Positions 58,639-64,000 of a DNA stretch of 64,000 bases are shown here, piece after piece. The DNA is taken from NCBI RefSeq assembly GCF_020532645.1, contig NZ_JAJAUZ010000002.1:124001-188000 (forward strand), read 5' to 3'. The notes under the pieces are model-generated. The model had not been told where the DNA came from, searched no databases, and worked only from the letters and a program-made list of their open reading frames with translations. Each line of letters begins with the position of its first letter. The stretch's first letter is position 1. This DNA comes from Streptomyces bambusae. GTDB taxonomy: Bacteria > Actinomycetota > Actinomycetes > Streptomycetales > Streptomycetaceae. A program made the position numbers and the translations under genes.

Positions 58639-61217
58639 TGGGGTCCTGCTTTCTGTCGCTTCGGTTCGGCGGTGGTGCCGTCCCCGGCGGGGGACGGGCG
58701 GTACGGGGTGCCCACGGGGGCCGGGCCGCCGGCGGGGAGGGTGAGGACCATGGTCAGGCCGCCGCCGGGGGTGTCCTCGGCGCCGAGCGTGCCGCCGAGG
58801 GCCTCGGTGAACCCGCGGGCGACGGCCAGGCCGAGGCCCACTCCGGCGCCGCGCGGGGCGTCCCCGTGCCGCTGGAACGGCTCGAAGATGCGCTCCTTGG
58901 CCTCGTCGGGCACCCCTGGCCCGCGGTCGACCACCCGGACCTCGACGTGCCCCCCGTGCGCGCCGGCGGTCACCAGCACCCGGGCGCCCGCCGGGCTGTA
59001 CTTGACGGCGTTCTCGACGATGTTCGCGACCGTGCGCTCCAGCAGCCCCGGATCGACGGCGACCATCGGCAGGGATTCGGGGATGTCCAGCTCGACGCTG
59101 TCCTCGGGTACGCCGCCCAGCGCCATCGGCACCACTTCGTCGAGGTCGGTCGGGCGGATGAGGGGGACGACCGTGCCGGTGTTGAGGCGGGACATGTCGA
59201 GGAGGTTGCCGATGAGGTGGGCGAGCCGGTCGGCGCCCTCCTCGATCCCCTCGAGGAGTTCGGCCCGGTCCTCCTCGGACCATTCGACGTCGTCGGACCG
59301 CAGCGAGCTGACGGAGGCCTTGATGCCGGCGAGCGGAGTGCGCAGATCGTGGCTGACGGCGGCCAGCAGCGCGGTGCGGATCCGGTTTCCCTCGGCGAGC
59401 CGGCGGGCCTCCTCGGCCTGACGGAGGAGGCGCTGCCGGTCGAGGACCCCGGCGGCCTGTGCGGCGAACGCGCCGAGCACCCGCCGGTCCTCCGCGGGCA
59501 GCGCCCGGCCGGACAGGGCGAGCGCCATCCGGTCGCCGATCGGCACGTCGACGTCGGCCCCCTCGGGGCGGGCGGCGGGCGCGGGGCCGACGCCGGCCGC
59601 CCGGGTCCACCCGTTGCCGTCGGCCCGTTCCAGCAGGGCCACCGATTCCATCGCGAACGTCTCCCTGACCCGCTCCAGCAGGGCGTCCAGGGAGTCCTCG
59701 CCGCGCAGCACGCTGCCGGCGAGGAAGGAGAGGATCTCGGATTCGGCGCTCAGCCGGGCGGCCTGCTGGGTGCGGCGGGCCGCCAGGTCGACCACGGAGG
59801 CGACGGCCACCGCCACGGCGAAGAACACGGCGAGGGCCACGATGTTCTTCGGGTCGGCGATGGTGAGCCGGTGGGTGGGCGGGCTGAAGTAGTAGTTCAG
59901 CAGCAGGGAGCCGATGCCCACCGAGGCGAGGGCCGGGAACAGGCCGCCCAGCAGGGCCGCCGTCACGGTCAGGGCCAGGAACAGCAGCATCTCGTTGGCG
60001 AGGCCGAGGCCGGCGGCCGTGTGCGTGAGCAGCACGGCGAGCAGGACCGGGCAGAGGACGCCGACCGCCCAGCCGGCGAGGCGGCGGGTCCGGCCGAGCC
60101 GAGCCCCGCGGGCCGCGGGCAGCCCCCGGCCGCGGGCCGCGGCGTCGTGCGTGACCAGGTGGACGTCGAGGTCGGGGCCGGATTCCCGGGCCACGGTGGT
60201 GCCGACCGCGGGCCCGAACACGTACTGCCAGGGCCGCCGGCGGCTGACGCCGAGCACGATCTGGGTGGCGTTGACCCCGCGGGCGAACTCCAGCAGCGCT
60301 CCGGACACGTCGTCGCCTATGACGTGGTGGTAGCTGCCGCCCAGGTCCTCGACCAGAGCCCGCTGGACCGCGAGTTCCCCCGGGGAGGCGGCGCCGAGGG
60401 CGTCGCCTCGGGCGACGTGCACGGCGAGCACCTCGCCGCCGGCGCCCTTCTCGGCCAGCCGGACCGCCCGGCGGATCAGGGTCCGGCCCTCGGGGCCGCC
60501 GGTGAGGCCGACCACGATCCGCTCGCGCGCCTGCCAGGTGGTGCTGATGCCGTGTTCGCCGCGGTACTGCCGCAGGTGTTCGTCGGTGCGGTCGGCGACC
60601 CAGAGCAGGGCCAGCTGGCGCAGCGCCGTGAGGTTCCCGGGCCGGAACCAGTGGGACAGCGCGGCGTCGACCTTCTCCGGCCGGCAGACGTTGCCGTGGG
60701 CCAGCCGCCGGCGCAGCGCCTGCGGGGACATGTCGACCAGTTCGATCTGGTCGGCCCGCCGCACCACCTCGTCCGGCACCGTCTCCCGCTGCCGCACCCC
60801 GGTGATGGACTCCACCACGTCGCCGAGCGACTCCAGGTGCTGGATGTTCACGGTGGAGACCACGTCGATGCCCGCCCGCAGCAGCTCCTCGACGTCCTGC
60901 CAGCGCCTGCCGTGGCGCGATCCCGGAACGTTGGTGTGCGCCAGCTCGTCGACCAGCGCCACCGCCGGCCGCCGCGCGAGCACCGCGTCGACGTCCATCT
61001 CGGTGAACGCGGCGCCCCGGTGCTCCAGGGAGCGGCGCGGCACGAGCTCCATCCCGTCCAGCAGGGCCTCGGTCCGCGGCCGGTCGTGGTGCTCGACGAA
61101 CGCGACGACGCAGTCGGCGCCGCGCTCCACCCGCCGGCGGCCCTCGGAGAGCATCGCGTACGTCTTGCCGACGCCCGGCGCCGCACCGAGGTAGATCCGT
61201 AGCTTTCCGCGTCCCAT
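58635..61217 (-). CDS. kdpD: KdpD sensor histidine kinase
   Basis: 860 residues from ATG 61217 (MGRGKLRIYLGAAPGVGKTY). ATG 61250 is an alternative. The KdpD N-terminal domain carries the P-loop GAAPGVGKT and VALVDELAHTNVPGSRHGRR. A USP-like domain follows, then four transmembrane helices (about 390-490) and a GAF-like region. HisKA has the phospho-His in AVSHDLRTPLAGIKAS. HATPase_c has NIVENAVKYSPAG, DRGPGVPDEAKERIFEPF and GAGVGLGLAVA. It senses K+ limitation or osmotic stress and phosphorylates KdpE. Confidence 0.92.
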   Translation of the reverse strand: MGRGKLRIYLGAAPGVGKTYAMLSEGRRRVERGADCVVAFVEHHDRPRTEALLDGMELVPRRSLEHRGAAFTEMDVDAVLARRPAVALVDELAHTNVPGSRHGRRWQDVEELLRAGIDVVSTVNIQHLESLGDVVESITGVRQRETVPDEVVRRADQIELVDMSPQALRRRLAHGNVCRPEKVDAALSHWFRPGNLTALRQLALLWVADRTDEHLRQYRGEHGISTTWQARERIVVGLTGGPEGRTLIRRAVRLAEKGAGGEVLAVHVARGDALGAASPGELAVQRALVEDLGGSYHHVIGDDVSGALLEFARGVNATQIVLGVSRRRPWQYVFGPAVGTTVARESGPDLDVHLVTHDAAARGRGLPAARGARLGRTRRLAGWAVGVLCPVLLAVLLTHTAAGLGLANEMLLFLALTVTAALLGGLFPALASVGIGSLLLNYYFSPPTHRLTIADPKNIVALAVFFAVAVAVASVVDLAARRTQQAARLSAESEILSFLAGSVLRGEDSLDALLERVRETFAMESVALLERADGNGWTRAAGVGPAPAARPEGADVDVPIGDRMALALSGRALPAEDRRVLGAFAAQAAGVLDRQRLLRQAEEARRLAEGNRIRTALLAAVSHDLRTPLAGIKASVSSLRSDDVEWSEEDRAELLEGIEEGADRLAHLIGNLLDMSRLNTGTVVPLIRPTDLDEVVPMALGGVPEDSVELDIPESLPMVAVDPGLLERTVANIVENAVKYSPAGARVLVTAGAHGGHVEVRVVDRGPGVPDEAKERIFEPFQRHGDAPRGAGVGLGLAVARGFTEALGGTLGAEDTPGGGLTMVLTLPAGGPAPVGTPYRPSPAGDGTTAEPKRQKAGPQ

Positions 61218-61452
61218 GTCCTCATTGTCTGTCACGTCCGGTCTGTGCATCGCCCGGGGTACGCCCTTGACCAGGGCTTTCAGGGCTGTGCGGAAGATCG
61301 GGGCGTGACAGCCTCCCGGCCGTGGAGGTTTTCGGACAGTCCGAGGAGAACCCGGTTTCCGGGAAGTCTGCCCGTTCTTGACGGCCCCCGTACGCCACCG
61401 GCCCGAGCCTTGACGCCTCCTTGACGGACGCCGCCGCCGGGCCGGGAACGCC

Positions 61453-61488
61453 GATGGGCCGTACCCCCCGAAGGGAGTACGGCCCATC
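61453..61488 (-). terminator. Hairpin terminator after the DUF3710 gene
   Basis: GATGGGCCGTAC (61453-61464) and its complement (61477-61488) form a 12-bp stem, extendable through C/G pairs in the loop, 12 bp beyond the stop of the minus-strand DUF3710 gene. Confidence 0.75.
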
Positions 61489-61499
61489 CGTCGTGCGGG

Positions 61500-62279
61500 T
61501 CAGCGGACCTCGGTGATCTCCGGGCCGCGCTCCAGCTGGCCCATGCCGCCGGAGAAGCGGGAGCCGTCCTGCTCCTCGGTCTGCACGCCGTCCGGCACCA
61601 TCTGGGCGTCGTTCGGCAGCTTGAGGACGATCGGGTCGCGCGGGGCCATCGGGCCCTCGCCGCGGACCACGACGGTGTCCCGGAAGATCTGCTCCAGCAG
61701 ACCGGCGGCCTCGGGCTGCACCGCGCCCTGGCCGGAAATCACGCCGCGCAGGAACCAGCGCGGGCCGTCGACGCCGACGAAGCGCACCAGCTGCGCGCCG
61801 CTCGCGCCGTTGGGCAGCTGTACGGGGACCTGCGCGCGCAGCTCCCAGCCCAGCGGGCCCTCGACCTCGTCGATGATGCCGCCCTGCTGGGTGATGCCCG
61901 AGGCGATCTCCTCGCGCACCTCGCCCCAGATGCCTTCCTTCTTGGGCGCGGCGAAGGCCTGCAGCTGGACCGCGCTGTCGCGCAGCACGACGGTCGCTGC
62001 GACGATCGCGTCACCGGCGACCTCCACGCGCAGTTCCATGCCCTCGACACCGGGCACGTAGATGCCGCCCAGGTCGACCCGGCCCTCGCCGGGGGCGCCG
62101 ACCTCGGAGATGTCCCAGGGGCCGTCCGGCCGCGGGGCCGGCGGCAGGTTGATCCTGCGCGGCTCGCCGGAGGTCAGCCCGGTGAGCTCATCGGTGTCCT
62201 CGGCAGCGACACCATCGACGACCTGCTCGGCCTCGTCGCTCCCGCTGACGGAGCTGTTCTTCTTGCGACGTCCGAACAC
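61500..62279 (-). CDS. DUF3710 protein
   Basis: 259 residues from GTG 62279 (VFGRRKKNSSVSGSDEAEQV). The DUF3710 core has DLGGIYVPGVEGMELRVEVA, LQAFAAPKKEGIWGEVREEI and RWFLRGVISGQGAVQPEAAG. It is conserved in actinobacteria directly downstream of dut, as here (2 bp apart). Its function is unknown. Confidence 0.88.
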   Translation of the reverse strand: MFGRRKKNSSVSGSDEAEQVVDGVAAEDTDELTGLTSGEPRRINLPPAPRPDGPWDISEVGAPGEGRVDLGGIYVPGVEGMELRVEVAGDAIVAATVVLRDSAVQLQAFAAPKKEGIWGEVREEIASGITQQGGIIDEVEGPLGWELRAQVPVQLPNGASGAQLVRFVGVDGPRWFLRGVISGQGAVQPEAAGLLEQIFRDTVVVRGEGPMAPRDPIVLKLPNDAQMVPDGVQTEEQDGSRFSGGMGQLERGPEITEVR

Positions 62280-62280
62280 G

Positions 62281-62814
62281 TCACTGTCCTTCCCGGTCGG
62301 AGACGACCGAAGCGTAGCCAGTCCCACCCTGCTGCCCAGCGCCGGATCCGGCCACAGCCGCATGCCCGCCGGTTGACCCGAATCCCCCCTCGGCCCGTGC
62401 CGAGCCGGGAAGTTCCGCCACCTCGTGGAAGCGCACCTTCTCGACCCGCTGGACAACCAGTTGGGCAATGCGGTCGAAGCGCTCGAACCGGACGCTTTCG
62501 CGCGGGTCGAGGTTGACCACAATCACCTTGATCTCCCCACGGTACCCGGCATCCACCGTCCCTGGGGCATTCACGAGGGCGAGCCCGCACCGGGCGGCCA
62601 GCCCGGAGCGCGGGTGCACGAAGGCCGCGTAGCCGTCGGGCAGGGCGATGGACACCCCGGTGGGGAGTACGGTCCGCTCTCCCGGCGCGAGTTCGGCGGC
62701 CTGTGTGGTCACGAGGTCGCAGCCGGCGTCGCCGGGGTGGCCGTACGCCGGAATGGGGACCTCCGGGTCGACCCGGCGGATCAGTACGTCCACGGGGACG
62801 TGGTTCTGGGACAT
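62281..62814 (-). CDS. dut: dUTP diphosphatase
   Basis: 177 residues, ATG at 62812-62814. Trimeric dUTPase motifs are all present: AGCDLVTT (1), PRSGLAARCGLALVNAPGTV (2-3), DAGYRGEIKV (3), RIAQLVV (4) and the C-terminal arm RAEGGFGSTGGH (5). It hydrolyses dUTP to dUMP and pyrophosphate. Its start overlaps the stop of the thioesterase gene (TGATG). Confidence 0.95.
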   Translation of the reverse strand: MSQNHVPVDVLIRRVDPEVPIPAYGHPGDAGCDLVTTQAAELAPGERTVLPTGVSIALPDGYAAFVHPRSGLAARCGLALVNAPGTVDAGYRGEIKVIVVNLDPRESVRFERFDRIAQLVVQRVEKVRFHEVAELPGSARAEGGFGSTGGHAAVAGSGAGQQGGTGYASVVSDREGQ

Positions 62815-63398
62815 CAGGGGTTCACCTCGAAAGCACGTGCGCGCCTGACCTGGTCCGGGTCGGCCATGGCCGCCTGGATCTCCTCGGCCCGGCCGTTGTC
62901 GATGAAGTGGTCGACCTTCACCTCGATGAAGAGGGCGTCCGCGCGGACCGCGACCGGGCCGTCGGGGCCGCCGATCCGGCCGACCGCCGTGGAGTAGATC
63001 TTGCGGCCGGCCACCGCCGTGACCCGGGCCTCCAGGTGCAGCACGGTGTCCACGGGGACGGGCCGCACGAAGTCGGTCTCCAGCCGGCCGGTCACCGCGA
63101 TCACCCGGAGCAGCCAGTTCAGGGAGCCGAGGGTCTCGTCGAGGGCCGTGGCCAGCACGCCGCCGTGGGCGAGCCCGGGGGCGCCCTGGTGGGCGGGCCG
63201 GACGGTGAACTCGGCGGTGACGCTCACGCCGTCGCCGGCCCGCGCCTCCAGGTGCAGCCCGTGGGGCTGGCCCTCGCCGCAGCCGAAGCAGTGCGCGTAG
63301 TGGGCACCGAGGAGCTCGCCCGGTGCCGGGGCGTCGGGGTGCCGGACGGGCGCGGTGGCATCGTCCGGGGGCGTCAAGGCCGTGTTTCGTCCACTCAC
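62814..63398 (-). CDS. PaaI-type hotdog thioesterase
   Basis: 194 residues from GTG 63398 (VSGRNTALTPPDDATAPVRH). The hotdog fold has CFGCGEGQPHGLHLEAR, APGLAHGGVLATALDETLGS (the HGG-x3-T/E catalytic helix) and FVRPVPVDTVLHLEARVTAV. It probably hydrolyses an acyl-CoA. Conserved upstream of dut in Streptomyces. Confidence 0.88.
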   Translation of the reverse strand: MSGRNTALTPPDDATAPVRHPDAPAPGELLGAHYAHCFGCGEGQPHGLHLEARAGDGVSVTAEFTVRPAHQGAPGLAHGGVLATALDETLGSLNWLLRVIAVTGRLETDFVRPVPVDTVLHLEARVTAVAGRKIYSTAVGRIGGPDGPVAVRADALFIEVKVDHFIDNGRAEEIQAAMADPDQVRRARAFEVNP

Positions 63399-63456
63399 AG
63401 GCGCAGACCTTACCCGCGCGGCTACCCGCCGGTCGCCCCGTGCCAAGCTTGGGGAC

Positions 63457-63936
63457 ATGCAGCTCCCCGCCTCGCACCACGACGAACGCCTGACCGCCCC
63501 GCGCTCCTGGTGGCTGATCGCCGCTCTCACGGGCGTCGCGTGCGCCCTGATGCTGCTGCCGCTGGGCACCCTGCCGCTGCTGGCCGGGCTGGTCGCGGGC
63601 ACCGGCCTGGCGGGGCTGCTGGTCAGCTCGTACGGGTCGGCACGGATCCGGGTGGTGGGCGGGGTACTGGCCGCCGGCGACGCCCGGATCCCGGTGACGG
63701 CACTGGGCGAGCCGGAGGTGCTGGACGCCGAGGAGGCGCGCGCCTGGCGCACGTACCGTGCGGACACCCGGGCGTTCATGCTGATGCGCAGCTACGTGCC
63801 GCAGGCGGTGCGGGCCGAGGTGACCGACCCCTCGGACCCGACTCCGTACGTGTACCTGTCGACGCGGCAGCCGCAGGCGCTGGCGGCCGCGCTGCGGGCG
63901 GCGCGGATCCCGCAGCAGGCGGACGGCCGGGCGTAG
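63457..63936 (+). CDS. DUF3093 membrane protein
   Basis: 159 residues, ATG at 63457. Two N-terminal transmembrane segments (WWLIAALTGVACALMLLPLG and LPLLAGLVAGTGLAGLLVSS) are followed by a cytoplasmic domain with AWRTYRADTRAFMLMRSYVP and DPTPYVYLSTRQPQALAAAL. DUF3093 is an actinobacterial family next to dut; its function is unknown. Confidence 0.88.
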   Translation: MQLPASHHDERLTAPRSWWLIAALTGVACALMLLPLGTLPLLAGLVAGTGLAGLLVSSYGSARIRVVGGVLAAGDARIPVTALGEPEVLDAEEARAWRTYRADTRAFMLMRSYVPQAVRAEVTDPSDPTPYVYLSTRQPQALAAALRAARIPQQADGRA

Positions 63937-63956
63937 GGGCGGCCGCGGTCCGCGGT

Positions 63957-64000
63957 CTACTGGTCCGGGTCAGCCGGTCCGGTCCGCCGGGCCTTCGAGG
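63957..64000 (-). CDS. 3' end of a gene cut by the window edge
   Basis: On the minus strand a frame reads SKARRTGPADPDQ and stops at 63957-63959. The convergent orientation with the DUF3093 gene fits the conserved chromosomal order, but too little is visible to identify the gene. Confidence 0.3.
   Translation of the reverse strand, partial: SKARRTGPADPDQ

Noticed and set aside
58638..61202. Long plus-strand open frame opposite kdpD
   Set aside because: It is the antisense of a well-conserved KdpD sequence in GC-rich DNA. Its product is Gly/Arg-rich without domains or a ribosome binding site.
1..64000. tRNA or rRNA genes as integration targets
   Set aside because: I found no cloverleaf-like sequence or conserved rRNA stretch by eye. 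A tRNAscan run would settle it.

Overview
The window is very GC-rich and its reading frames have strongly GC-biased third codon positions. The right-hand third is a recognisable Streptomyces chromosomal neighbourhood: dut, a DUF3710 gene, a PaaI-type thioesterase, a DUF3093 gene, kdpDE, two TrkA-type proteins, an APC permease and a TrmA-type RNA methyltransferase. The host is almost certainly a Streptomyces or a close relative.

Layout. (1) 1-1.7 kb: 3' end of an SF2 helicase gene and a remnant of an IS transposase. (2) 1.8-45.7 kb: most of an integrated conjugative or plasmid-like element. A minus-strand arm (15.4 to 1.9 kb) carries an amino-methyltransferase, a DUF4913 gene, a RelE-like protein, a GNAT enzyme, HxlR-type regulators, small helical paralogues, an MFS transporter, a frameshifted ATP-grasp gene, a DUF317 gene and an LAXTG surface protein. 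A plus-strand arm (15.9 to 45.7 kb) carries a type IV secretion module (transglycosylase/NlpC-P60, VirB2-like, TcpC-like, VirB6-like, SCO6880-like, VirB4-like), a ParB-like gene, many small cargo genes, an MFS transporter, a relaxase-like protein without its HUH histidines, three DUF317 proteins, a VirD4/TraG coupling ATPase, a C5 methyltransferase and a tandem DnaB-N protein. (3) 44.6-45.5 kb: an IS5-type insertion sequence inside the last gene of that arm. (4) 45.9-49.8 kb: two probable defence genes, a PD-(D/E)XK/DUF5655 protein and a GmrSD-like DUF262/HNH protein. (5) 49.8-51.4 kb: decayed DNA ending in an array of short repeats next to the chromosomal genes. No integrase, canonical relaxase or plasmid Rep gene is visible, so the element probably continues left of the window.

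How it works together. The long transcription units of the element are headed by the same sequence. Three compact copies (10.53, 14.50, 31.86 kb) have arms CCCCGGTT and AACCGGGG around a 5-nt spacer. Each is oriented with its downstream genes and followed by 13 nt and TTGAA. A stretched copy with 13-bp and 16-bp nested arms (15.49-15.60 kb) separates the two divergent arms. This looks like one element-wide operator or 5' RNA element and is the best candidate here for an undescribed regulatory system. The genes are tightly coupled by overlapping start/stop codons, and an unusual number appear to start at CTG, ATA or ATC behind good Shine-Dalgarno sequences. One such gene, 25430-25873, has no usable ATG, GTG or TTG near its start. 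Many cargo proteins share one of two short repeated modules, which suggests expansion from a few ancestral folds.
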